DNA from: Streptomyces sp. NBC_00091
GTDB lineage: Bacteria; Actinomycetota; Actinomycetes; Streptomycetales; Streptomycetaceae
Direction: 5' to 3'
Assembly: GCF_026343185.1 (NCBI RefSeq)
Contig: NZ_JAPEMA010000001.1
Location: forward strand, 5,456,001 to 5,520,000
DNA length: 64,000 bases
Under the pieces are notes generated by a model. The model made no database searches. It worked only from the letters and a program-made list of their open reading frames with translations, and was not told the DNA's origin. Position 1 is the stretch's first letter, and every line of letters starts with the position of its first letter. The position numbers were made by a program, and so were the translations under genes. This document shows, piece after piece, positions 42,878 to 51,062 of the stretch.

Positions 42878-44401
42878 TTAGAAGTAGCCGAGCTTCTTGG
42901 GGGAGTAGCTGGTCAGGATGTTCTTCGTCTGCTGATAGTGCTCCAGCATCATCTTGTGGGTCTCGCGGCCGATGCCGGACTGCTTGTAGCCGCCGAAGGC
43001 GGCGTGGGCCGGATAGGAGTGGTAGCAGTTCGTCCAGACGCGGCCCGCCTGGATCGCGCGGCCCGCCCGGTAGGCGGTGTTGATGTCGCGGCTCCAGACG
43101 CCCGCGCCCAGGCCGTAGGCCGTGTCGTTGGCGATGCGGATGGCGTCGTCGAAGTCCTGGAAGGAGGTCACCGACACCACCGGGCCGAAGATCTCCTCCT
43201 GGAAGATCCGCATCCGGTTGTCGCCCTCGAAGATGGTCGGCTCCACGTAGAAGCCGCCCGCCAGTTCACCGCCGTGGTCGATGCGCCCGCCGCCCGTGAG
43301 GATCTTCGCGCCCTCCTGCTGGCCGATCTCCACGTAGGAGAGGATCTTCTTCAACTGCTCTTCCGAGGCCTGGGCGCCGATCATCGTGTCCGTGTCCAGC
43401 GGGTGGCCCGGCACGATCAGTTCCGTGCGGGCGACCGCCGCCTCCAGGAAGTCGCCGTACCGGCCGCGCTCGATCAGCGCGCGCGACGGGCTCGTACACA
43501 CCTCGCCCTGGTTCAGCGCGAACATCGTGAAGCCCTCCAGGGCCTTGTCGCGCAGGTCGTCGTCCGTCGACCAGATGTCGTCGAAGAAGAGGTTCGGGCT
43601 CTTGCCGCCGAGTTCGAGCGTGACCGGCTTCAGGTGCTCCGCCGCGTACTGCATGATCAGGCGTCCCGTGGAGGTCTCCCCGGTGAAGGCGACCTTCGCC
43701 ACGCGCGGGCTGGAGGCCAGCGGCTTGCCGGCCTCCTCGCCGAAGCCGTTGACGATGTTCACCACCCCCGGCGGCAGCAGGTCCGCCACCAGGCTCAGCC
43801 AGTAGTGCACCGAGGCCGGCGTCTGCTCGGCCGGCTTGAGGACCACCGTGTTCCCGGCCGCCAGCGCCGGAGCCAGCTTCCACACCGCCATCAGGATCGG
43901 GAAGTTCCACGGGATGATCTGGCCGACCACGCCGAGCGGCTCGTGGAAGTGGTAAGCGACCGTGTCTTCGTCGAGCTGGCTGAGCGAGCCCTCCTGGGCG
44001 CGCAGGGCGCCCGCGAAGTAGCGGAACTGGTCGATGGCCAGGGGGAGGTCCGCGGCGAGGGTCTCGCGGATCGGCTTGCCGTTCTCCCAGGTCTCCGCGA
44101 CGGCCAGGGCCTCCAGGTTCTGCTCCATCCGGTCCGCGATCCGCAGCAGGATCGTGGAACGCTCGGTGACGGACGTACGGCCCCACGCGGGGGCCGCCGC
44201 GTGGGCGGCGTCCAGCGCCCGCTCCACGTCCTCCGCCGTACCCCGCGCGACCTCGGTGAAGGGCTGGCCGGTGACGGGGGAGGGGTTGGCGAACCAGCGG
44301 CCCTGGGCGGGCTCCACGTACTCCCCGCCGATGAAGTGGCCGTAGCGGGACTCGTACGACATCAGCGAACCCTCGGTACCGGGCGCAGCGTAACGGGCCA
44401 T
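42878..44401 (-). CDS. Aldehyde dehydrogenase (acetaldehyde dehydrogenase type)
   Basis: A 507-residue NAD(P)-dependent aldehyde dehydrogenase. The catalytic Glu is in [11 protein letters not shown], the catalytic Cys in [11 protein letters not shown], and the substrate and NAD parts show [17 protein letters not shown] and FTGETSTG. The long form with the ending [16 protein letters not shown] is typical of the ExaC/AcoD acetaldehyde dehydrogenases. It is preceded by its likely activator gene on the same strand, 56 bases upstream. Confidence 0.92.
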   Translation of the reverse strand: MARYAAPGTEGSLMSYESRYGHFIGGEYVEPAQGRWFANPSPVTGQPFTEVARGTAEDVERALDAAHAAAPAWGRTSVTERSTILLRIADRMEQNLEALAVAETWENGKPIRETLAADLPLAIDQFRYFAGALRAQEGSLSQLDEDTVAYHFHEPLGVVGQIIPWNFPILMAVWKLAPALAAGNTVVLKPAEQTPASVHYWLSLVADLLPPGVVNIVNGFGEEAGKPLASSPRVAKVAFTGETSTGRLIMQYAAEHLKPVTLELGGKSPNLFFDDIWSTDDDLRDKALEGFTMFALNQGEVCTSPSRALIERGRYGDFLEAAVARTELIVPGHPLDTDTMIGAQASEEQLKKILSYVEIGQQEGAKILTGGGRIDHGGELAGGFYVEPTIFEGDNRMRIFQEEIFGPVVSVTSFQDFDDAIRIANDTAYGLGAGVWSRDINTAYRAGRAIQAGRVWTNCYHSYPAHAAFGGYKQSGIGRETHKMMLEHYQQTKNILTSYSPKKLGYF

Positions 44402-44457
44402 GGGTGTCCTCCCCTTGCCGGGCGCCGGCCGCCGTCGGACAGCGCTCGGGGAGGAGG

Positions 44458-45744
44458 CTAGGAGCGGGCAGGTTGCGGGTACGTTGCACGCCGGACGCCG
44501 AGCTCCGCGTCGAGGGAGCGTACGCGGGCCAGCGCGGCCGGACGGCTCTGCGGCGGCAGCGCCGCGGCCAGCGCCCGCCACACCTCCGGGTCCTCCGCGC
44601 CCCACGGGCTGCACACCCAGTCCGTCAGCAGCCCCGCGTCCGCCCGGGCGATCACCGCGGCCCGCGCCTGGTCCTCGATCCGGCGCCGCAGCCGGACGAT
44701 GCCGGGCGCCGAGGAAGCCGGCAGCAGCGGGCCCGGATAGCGGGTCAGGGCGGCCGAGACGGCCCCCGCCGCGAGATGCCGGGTCACGGCGGTGAAATCG
44801 GCCTCCAGCGGGGCGGCGGTGCGGTACGGGCGGGAGAGCAGGTTCCCGGCGCCGAGCAGGGCGCGCAGCCGGGACATCTCCGCCCGCAGGGTCACCGCCG
44901 CCACCGACCCCTCCTCGTACAGCGCGAAGGCCAGCTCCTCCCCGGTCATTCCCTCGGGGTGGTGCGCGAGCAGCGCCATGATCTCGCTGTGCCGCCGCCC
45001 CAGCGGGATCCGCCGGCCGCCGAGCACCAGCAGCGCCTCGTCACGGCCGAGCGCGGTGAGGGTGTCGCGGGCGGCGGGCGGCTGCGGGGCGAGCAGCGCC
45101 AGCTGGGCCTCGGCGGCTCGCGCCACCGCCTGCACGAAGGCCAGCGAATGGGGGTGGGCCAGCCCGTCACCCCCGGTGATGTCCACCGCGCCCAGCACCT
45201 GGCCCGTGCCGGGGTCCCGGACCGGGGCCGCCGCGCACGTCCAGGGGTGCACCCGGCGGCTGAAGTGCTCGGCGCCGAAGACCTGCACGGGCGCCCCGAC
45301 GGCGACCGCCGTGCCGGGCGCGTTGGTGCCCATCGCCGTCTCCGCCCAGCGCGCGCCCGGTACGAAGCCGAGCCCCTCCGCCCGGCGCAGCGTGGCCGCC
45401 TCCCCCTCGACCCACAGCAGCCCGCCCCGCGCGTCGCACACCGCCAGGAGATGGGCCCCGTGCGCCGCGAACGCCCCCACCAGATCCCGGAACAGCGGCA
45501 TCACCCGGGCCAGCGGGTGCTGCTCGCGGTAGGCCAGCAGCTCCGCCTCCGCCCGGTCCAGCCGGGGCGCGCACTCCGGGCTGACCCGAGCCCGCGCGCA
45601 CCGCCGCCAGGACTTGGCGATCACGGCACGGACCGGTGCCTCGACCCGCCCGTCCCGGGTGAAGGTCTCGTGCGCCCGTCGCAGGACGCGCGTGCGTTCG
45701 ACGGGATCGGCCCCGCCCGGCAGCGCCAACGACGGATCGCCCAT
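44458..45744 (-). CDS. GAF-domain transcriptional regulator (AcoR-like, no AAA domain)
   Basis: A 428-residue protein with an AcoR-like N-terminus ([17 protein letters not shown]), a GAF domain ([42 protein letters not shown]), and a C-terminal winged-helix-like region ([30 protein letters not shown]). No sigma-54 AAA module is present. In Streptomyces this type is commonly found beside an acetaldehyde dehydrogenase gene, as here, and likely activates it. Confidence 0.85.
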   Translation of the reverse strand: MGDPSLALPGGADPVERTRVLRRAHETFTRDGRVEAPVRAVIAKSWRRCARARVSPECAPRLDRAEAELLAYREQHPLARVMPLFRDLVGAFAAHGAHLLAVCDARGGLLWVEGEAATLRRAEGLGFVPGARWAETAMGTNAPGTAVAVGAPVQVFGAEHFSRRVHPWTCAAAPVRDPGTGQVLGAVDITGGDGLAHPHSLAFVQAVARAAEAQLALLAPQPPAARDTLTALGRDEALLVLGGRRIPLGRRHSEIMALLAHHPEGMTGEELAFALYEEGSVAAVTLRAEMSRLRALLGAGNLLSRPYRTAAPLEADFTAVTRHLAAGAVSAALTRYPGPLLPASSAPGIVRLRRRIEDQARAAVIARADAGLLTDWVCSPWGAEDPEVWRALAAALPPQSRPAALARVRSLDAELGVRRATYPQPARS

Positions 45745-45973
45745 GTCACCCTCCCGAGGGGCCGTGGAGCCGCGGGTACGCGGAGCGCCCCCATCGTCGT
45801 GCGGCTCCCGGGCCCCGACAAGCGTTACGTCGGCCAGTCCGCGCCGAAACCCGGCCGGGCGGGGGCTTCGGCGCGGCCACCCTCCCCGGGAGGCCTGCGG
45901 GGTGGCCGGGAACGTACCGGGGCACTGGCGCGTTGACGGGGGTAGTAGCCGACGCAGAAGGAGGTGTCCGCAG

Positions 45974-46156
45974 ATGTCGAGGAGCGGAAAGGTCGCGGTT
46001 GCCGGAGTGGCGGCAGCTGTCGTGCTGTTCTGGCTGGTCGGGTTCTGGGCGGGGCTGGCGGTCCTGATCGGGGTCCCGGCGGTCGCCTACCTCCTGCTGG
46101 ACCCCTCCCAGAGGCGCCGGATGCGGGGTATATCCAGGAAGCAGCTCGGCCGCTGA
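45974..46156 (+). CDS. Small membrane protein, 60 residues
   Basis: A 60-residue protein with two hydrophobic segments (VAVAGVAAAVVLFWLVGFWAGL and AVLIGVPAVAYLLL) and a basic C-terminus (SQRRRMRGISRKQLGR). AAGGAGG lies about 9 bases before the ATG, giving one of the best ribosome sites in the region. The function is unknown. It precedes the MOSC gene by 29 bases and is probably co-transcribed. Confidence 0.78.
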   Translation: MSRSGKVAVAGVAAAVVLFWLVGFWAGLAVLIGVPAVAYLLLDPSQRRRMRGISRKQLGR

Positions 46157-46185
46157 GAGCGGCAGGGGGGACATCGGGTCGTTTC

Positions 46186-46791
46186 ATGAGCACCGTCGAG
46201 AGCTCCGCCGGGAGCATCACCGGGAGTGTCACCGGGAGTGTCACCGGGAACAGCGCACAGGTCGCAGCAGTCAGCAGCAACGCCGTGTACTCGTTCACGA
46301 AGCCGAACCGGGAGAGCATCACGCTCCTCACCGGACTCGGCGTCGAGGGCGACGTCCACGCGGGGGTCACCGTCAAGCACCGCTCGCGCGTGGCCCAGGA
46401 CCCGACCCAGCCCAATCTGCGTCAGGTGCACCTGATCCACCGGGAGCTGTTCGAGGAGGTGGCCGAAGCCGGCTTCAGCGTCGCACCGGGCCAGCTCGGG
46501 GAGAACGTGACCACCGAGGGCATAGACCTGCTCGCCCTGCCGACGGGCACGATGCTGGGCATAGGCGAGGAGGCGGTGGTGGAGGTGACGGGCCTGCGCA
46601 ACCCGTGTCCGCAGATCAACGCCTTCCAGGACGGACTGCTCAAGCAGGTCGTCGGCCGGGACGAGGAGGGCCGGGTGGTCCGCAAGGCCGGGATCATGGG
46701 CGTGGTCCACCAGGGCGGCACGGTCCGCCCCGGCGACCACATCACGGTCACCCTCCCGCCGCTGCCGCACGTTCCGCTCGAACGGGTCTGA
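46186..46791 (+). CDS. MOSC domain-containing protein
   Basis: A 201-residue MOSC-fold protein. The domain runs from VYSFTKPNRESITLLTGLGVEGDVHAG to GDHITVTLP, with the conserved Cys in LRNPCPQI. MOSC domains bind sulfur or molybdenum cofactor compounds. The first 25 residues contain an ITGSVTGSVTG repeat from a 15-base tandem (about 46204-46248). The ribosome site is weak. Confidence 0.87.
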   Translation: MSTVESSAGSITGSVTGSVTGNSAQVAAVSSNAVYSFTKPNRESITLLTGLGVEGDVHAGVTVKHRSRVAQDPTQPNLRQVHLIHRELFEEVAEAGFSVAPGQLGENVTTEGIDLLALPTGTMLGIGEEAVVEVTGLRNPCPQINAFQDGLLKQVVGRDEEGRVVRKAGIMGVVHQGGTVRPGDHITVTLPPLPHVPLERV

Positions 46792-46837
46792 GCGGGTCGG
46801 AGCGGGTCTGAGCGAGCCGGAGGGGCGCGGCGTCGGG

Positions 46838-47296
46838 TCAGTAGTAGTCCCGCATCAGGGTCGTCGCCCACTCCGGCTGCCGGGTCTCGCCGCGGGGGCC
46901 GAATTCCGCCATGTACGGCTTGAGGTCGAGCACGGGGGTGCCGTCCACCGCGTCCAGGCCCTCCACGTGCACGTCCAGGCCGTCCACCTTCAGCACCCTG
47001 CACCGCGAGAGGCCGATCCGGTTGGGCCGGTTCTTGCCGCGCTGGGCGAAGATCCCGACCAGCGGCCAGTCCTGGTTGTTCCGGGGGTGCCGGGCGCCCG
47101 TCTCGATCTTCTCCACCGGCACGCGGTCGAAGTGGTAGATCACCTCGACGTGCGAGAAGTCCTCCAGACCGTAGAGGGCTTCCGGGCCGAACCGGCCGGC
47201 GTCCAGCCGGATCACCGCCCGCTCCCGCGCCCAGTCGTCGTCGACGACCTCCGCCCGGCCGCCCACGACCACGCCCACCGGATCCGAATCCACCAT
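46838..47296 (-). CDS. trmO: TrmO-family (TsaA-like) tRNA methyltransferase
   Basis: A 152-residue TsaA/UPF0066-domain protein. Motifs include EDFSHVEVIYHFDRV, HPRNNQDWPLVGIFAQRGKNRPNRIGLSRC (given as PRNNQD, then RPNRIGL) and DIKPY-like LDLKPYM. This family methylates N6-threonylcarbamoyladenosine in tRNA. GGGGAACGG precedes the ATG at 47296. The name follows family membership, and the enzymatic role in this organism is inferred. Confidence 0.82.
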   Translation of the reverse strand: MVDSDPVGVVVGGRAEVVDDDWARERAVIRLDAGRFGPEALYGLEDFSHVEVIYHFDRVPVEKIETGARHPRNNQDWPLVGIFAQRGKNRPNRIGLSRCRVLKVDGLDVHVEGLDAVDGTPVLDLKPYMAEFGPRGETRQPEWATTLMRDYY

Positions 47297-47344
47297 CACC
47301 GTTCCCCGTTTCCCGTTTCCCTGTCCATGCGCCCGAGCCGTCTG

Positions 47345-47396
47345 GCCCGGGCCGTCTGCGCCAGGCCCTCTGTGCCCGGGCCGTCTGTGCCAGGCC
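47345..47396. repeat. 23-base direct repeat pair
   Basis: gcccgggccgtctgcgccag plus gcc occurs at 47345-47367 and again at 47374-47396 with one mismatch, in the gap between two minus-strand genes. It is a short tandem-type repeat of unknown meaning. Confidence 0.75.
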
Positions 47397-47418
47397 GCGT
47401 GCGCCCTGGCCGATCGTG

Positions 47419-48207
47419 TCAGGCGGGCCGCGCGGCGACGCCGTCCAGCGCCGTCAGCAGTCCGGCGAGTTCCGGCAGCTCGCCGCCGCCCCCGCCGGGG
47501 ACGGCCAGGACCTCGCCCGGCTCCTCGTCCAGCAGGACGAAGGCCGGTCCGCCGGTCCGGGCCACCAGGGACCAGCCGGGCCCGTCGGCCCGGAGGGTCC
47601 GCACGCCCTCGCCCGCGAAGGCCGACCGGACCCGGCCAGGCGGCGGTGCGTCCCGCGTGTACCCGACGGCCTCCCGCAGCGCCCGCGCGAGCCCGGGGTG
47701 CGCGGCGGCCGCCGCACCGCCGTCCGCCGCGACGCGCCCGCTCCAGTCCGCCCACTCCCGGGCGATCTGGTCCGCGCCCAGGCGCCGCTGCACCGGTCCC
47801 CACACCTCGCCCGACGGTGGGGCCAGCGGGACCCGCCCCGTACCGTCCGCGCCCTGCTCCGGATCGTGCGGCTCCGGAATGCCGGTCGCCGACACCGTCA
47901 GCTCCAGCGGCCAGCCCGCCAGCGAGACCACGATCGTCCGCTCGTCCGGCGACAGGTCGTACCCCATGCCGCAGTCCCACGAGGCGATGGCGGTGGCCAC
48001 GAGCGAGACGTCGTCCACGACGACCGTCCAGCGCGCACCCTCCTCGTCCTGCCCCAGCACCAGCCCGTAGCCGTCGGTGACCGGCGGTACGCCCAGATGC
48101 GCGCAGGCCTCCGGGAAGTCGTCGCCGAGCACCGCCGGGAACTGCGTGGGGGTCAGCAGCACGGCAGTCAGCACGTACAGCGAGCCCCCGTCCTCCTCGT
48201 CGGACAC
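47419..48207 (-). CDS. Hypothetical protein, 262 residues
   Basis: A 262-residue acidic protein starting MSDEEDGGSLYVLTAVLL (GTG start). GGGAGG lies just upstream. I do not recognise a domain. The N-terminal half (ARWTVVVDDVSLVATAIASWD) has regular beta-strand character, and there is no signal or membrane segment. Its coding pattern, length and conserved-looking neighbours make it a real gene. Confidence 0.75.
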   Translation of the reverse strand: MSDEEDGGSLYVLTAVLLTPTQFPAVLGDDFPEACAHLGVPPVTDGYGLVLGQDEEGARWTVVVDDVSLVATAIASWDCGMGYDLSPDERTIVVSLAGWPLELTVSATGIPEPHDPEQGADGTGRVPLAPPSGEVWGPVQRRLGADQIAREWADWSGRVAADGGAAAAAHPGLARALREAVGYTRDAPPPGRVRSAFAGEGVRTLRADGPGWSLVARTGGPAFVLLDEEPGEVLAVPGGGGGELPELAGLLTALDGVAARPA

Positions 48208-48341
48208 CTGGCCTCCCGATCGCGTTCTCGTCGGCGCACCTTAACCAGCGGGTAACTCGCACGTCGAGACCCGACAGGTGTCGATTTCCAAGCCCGCTAC
48301 CTGCACGTAGAGTTGGGGACCCGCCACAGAAAGGGAGACCG

Positions 48342-49256
48342 GTGCAGCGTTACGACCGGCTGAGGGAGATCCTCCGGCTCGACCCCGACAAGGACTTCCT
48401 GGCCATCTACCGGCTCACCGCCACCTACGAATTCCCCTGGGACTTCACCCGCGCCCTGGAACTCGCCCTCTTCAGGACCTATGCCGTCCCCGCCATCGGC
48501 GGTCTGCTCGCCGAGACCGCCGAGTTCACCGACCGTGCGCAGAAGCGCTACGACGACACCGCGCTGCTCCTCGACGCGGTCGTGGAGCACGGCTTCGAGA
48601 GCGACACGGCGCGCACCGCGATCCGCCGCGTCAACCAGATGCACCGCAGTTACGACATCTCCAACGACGACATGCGCTACGTCCTGTGCACGTTCGTGGT
48701 GATTCCCGCACGCTGGCTCGACGTCTACGGCTGGCGCCCGCTGACCCACCACGAGCGCCGCGCCTGCGCCAACTACTACGCCACCCTCGGCCGACACCTG
48801 GGCATCACGGACATCCCGGGCTCCTACGAGGAGTTCGAGGCCACCCTGAACGCCTACGAGGAGGCCCACTTCGGCTGGGACGAAGGCGGCCGCAAGGTGG
48901 CCGACTCCACCCTCGACCTGATGGCCTCCTGGTACCCGGCGCCGCTCGCCCCCGCCGTGCGCGGCGCGAGCCTCGCCCTGCTCGACGAGCCGCTGCTGCG
49001 CGCCTTCCGGTACGAGGTCCCGCGCCCCGGCGTCAGCCGGCTGGTCCGCGGCGCCCTGCGGCTGCGCGGCCGGGCGGTACGGCTGCTGCCGCCGCGCCGG
49101 GCCCCGCACTACGCCCGCCAGAACCCGGAGGTCAAGGGCTACCCCGACGGCTACGACGTGGGCGAGCTCGGCACCTTCCCCGTGCCCGGCGCGAGCGGCT
49201 GCCCCGTGCCGCACCCGCGCCGCCCGGCCGGAGCCGAGGCCCAGCCTCCCGCGTAG
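48342..49256 (+). CDS. Oxygenase MpaB-family protein (DUF2236)
   Basis: A 304-residue member of the MpaB/rubber-oxygenase (Lcp-like) family. Visible are ELALFRTYAVPAIGGLLAETAEF, VNQMHRSYDISNDDMRYVLCTF (the His motif) and RWLDVYGWRPLTHHERRACANYY. These helical proteins can bind heme b. The GTG start is preceded by AAAGGGAG. The substrate is unknown. Confidence 0.85.
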   Translation: MQRYDRLREILRLDPDKDFLAIYRLTATYEFPWDFTRALELALFRTYAVPAIGGLLAETAEFTDRAQKRYDDTALLLDAVVEHGFESDTARTAIRRVNQMHRSYDISNDDMRYVLCTFVVIPARWLDVYGWRPLTHHERRACANYYATLGRHLGITDIPGSYEEFEATLNAYEEAHFGWDEGGRKVADSTLDLMASWYPAPLAPAVRGASLALLDEPLLRAFRYEVPRPGVSRLVRGALRLRGRAVRLLPPRRAPHYARQNPEVKGYPDGYDVGELGTFPVPGASGCPVPHPRRPAGAEAQPPA

Positions 49257-49331
49257 CCCCCGGGCCGCCGGCGGGTTCCGGGCCGCGGGCCGGCGTACCG
49301 GAAGGTCTTTCGCGGGCGCCGCGCGGGTTTC

Positions 49332-49949
49332 TCAGGCGCTGCGCAGGGCCAGGGCGAGGAAGCGGGCGTCCTCGTCGGCGTACGAGGTCATCCGCCAGCC
49401 GGAACCGGCCAGCAGCGGGCCGAGGTTGTGCTCGGCCCGCATGTCGTCCGGGGTCAGCTCGCGACCGTGTCGGGCGGCGAGCGCGGCTCGCCCGATCGGG
49501 TGAAAGAGTGCGAGCCGGCCGCCCGGGCGGACCACGCGGGCGAGCTCGCGCAGGTTCGCCGCCGGATCGGGCAGGTGCGCGATCAGCCCGGCGGCGAACA
49601 CCGCGTCCAGGGCCCCGTCGCGCAGCGGCAGCCGGGCCACGTCCGCGCGCAGCAGCGTCCCCTCGGCCCCGCGCCCGGCCCGCTGCGCCGCGGCGAGCAT
49701 CTCTTCGGTCAGGTCCACGCCGAGCACGGTTCCGGCCGGCCCGACGGCCGCGCGCAGCGGGACCAGCGCCCGGCCGGTTCCGCAGCCGGCGTCGAGCACC
49801 CGGTCCCCGGGCCCGACGCCGAACTCCGCCACGGCGGTCGCGAAGGCGGGTCCGTCCTCCGGGAACTTGTCGTCCCAGGCGGCCGCGCGCGCTCCGAAGA
49901 ACTCCTGCACGTGCGTGTGGTCCTCGTTCGTACGGTTCATACGGCTCAT
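49332..49949 (-). CDS. Class I SAM-dependent methyltransferase (UbiE-like)
   Basis: A 205-residue methyltransferase. Motif I is VLDAGCGTGRALVPL, and LAELARVVRPGGRLALFHPIG gives the later motifs (ELARVVRPGGRLAL). The start at 49949 is one of three nearby in-frame ATGs (49940, 49949, 49957), and none has a strong ribosome site. The substrate is unknown. It stands alone between convergent and divergent neighbours. Confidence 0.82.
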   Translation of the reverse strand: MSRMNRTNEDHTHVQEFFGARAAAWDDKFPEDGPAFATAVAEFGVGPGDRVLDAGCGTGRALVPLRAAVGPAGTVLGVDLTEEMLAAAQRAGRGAEGTLLRADVARLPLRDGALDAVFAAGLIAHLPDPAANLRELARVVRPGGRLALFHPIGRAALAARHGRELTPDDMRAEHNLGPLLAGSGWRMTSYADEDARFLALALRSA

Positions 49950-50103
49950 GCGCACATGATTCCGCACCGGGCGACCCCTGCGGACCGTGCGCAAGGTGGT
50001 ACGTGGCGTGATCGAAGATGAACGTATCTCTGTCATATTCCAGCAGTTACAGCGGCTTTCGAAATGCGCCCCTTGTTCGCGCCCTCACCCGGACTAGCGT
50101 CCC

Positions 50104-51006
50104 GTGGCCATGGGACACCTGGACCACGCCGCCTATGGCTGGCTGACACCCGCACTGTCATACGTGATGGCATCGATCGGCGCCGCCCTCGGCCTGCGCT
50201 GCACCGTCCGCGCGCTCGCCTCGACCGGCACCTCCCGCCGCAACTGGCTCCTCACCGCGGCCTCGGCCATCGGCACCGGCATCTGGACGATGCACTTCAT
50301 CGCCATGCTCGGCTTCCACGTCACCGGCACCGAGATCCACTACAACGTGCCGATGACCCTCCTGAGCCTGCTCGTCGCCATGCTCGTCGTCGGCGGCGGG
50401 GTCTTCGCCGTCGGCTACGGCAAGGACCGCGGCCGCTCCCTCGTCCTCGGAGGCCTGACCACCGGACTCGGGGTCGCGAGCATGCACTACCTCGGCATGG
50501 CCGCCCTGCGCCTGCACGGACGGATCGACTACGACCCGCTCACCGTCGGGCTCTCGGTCGCCATCGCCGTCGTCGCCGCCACCGCCGCGCTCTGGGCCGC
50601 GCTCAACATCAAGTCGCCGGTGGCCGTCGCCGGGGCCTCCCTCGTCATGGGCGTGGCCGTCAGCAGCATGCACTACACCGGGATGATGGCCGTCGCCGTC
50701 CGCGTCGCCCCCTCGGACGCGGCGCTGCCCGGAGCCACCGCCCTGCAGTTCATCTTCCCGCTCGCGGTCGGCCTCGGCTCCTACCTCTTCATCACCGCCG
50801 CCTTCGTGGCGCTCTCCCCGACCGCGGACGAGCGGGCGGCGTCGGCGTCGGCCTCGGCGTCGGCGTCGGCCTGGGCGTCCGTGTCGGCCTGGGCGTCTTC
50901 GGCCACACCGCCGTCCGCGGCTGCTGCGGACCCGGGCTCCGGCTCCGCCTCCCGCTCGGCCCGGGGCGCCCGGCACCTGGGCGAGGGCGCCCTGCCCTCC
51001 CGCTGA
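50104..51006 (+). CDS. MHYT-domain integral membrane protein
   Basis: A 300-residue membrane protein with three MHYT repeats (MHFIAMLGFHV, MHYLGMAAL, MHYTGMMAVAV) across seven hydrophobic segments. Such domains are proposed to bind copper and sense gases. No GGDEF or EAL output domain is attached. The C-terminal 55 residues are Ser/Ala repeats from a gcgtcg-type DNA repeat. The GTG at 50104 or the ATG at 50110 could be the start. It lies 56 bases before the conservon kinase and could be its partner sensor. Confidence 0.8.
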   Translation: MAMGHLDHAAYGWLTPALSYVMASIGAALGLRCTVRALASTGTSRRNWLLTAASAIGTGIWTMHFIAMLGFHVTGTEIHYNVPMTLLSLLVAMLVVGGGVFAVGYGKDRGRSLVLGGLTTGLGVASMHYLGMAALRLHGRIDYDPLTVGLSVAIAVVAATAALWAALNIKSPVAVAGASLVMGVAVSSMHYTGMMAVAVRVAPSDAALPGATALQFIFPLAVGLGSYLFITAAFVALSPTADERAASASASASASAWASVSAWASSATPPSAAAADPGSGSASRSARGARHLGEGALPSR

Positions 51007-51062
51007 ACCCTCCCGCTGCCCCGCCCGCCCGCCCCGTGTACCGCCCCGGAACGAGGACCCCC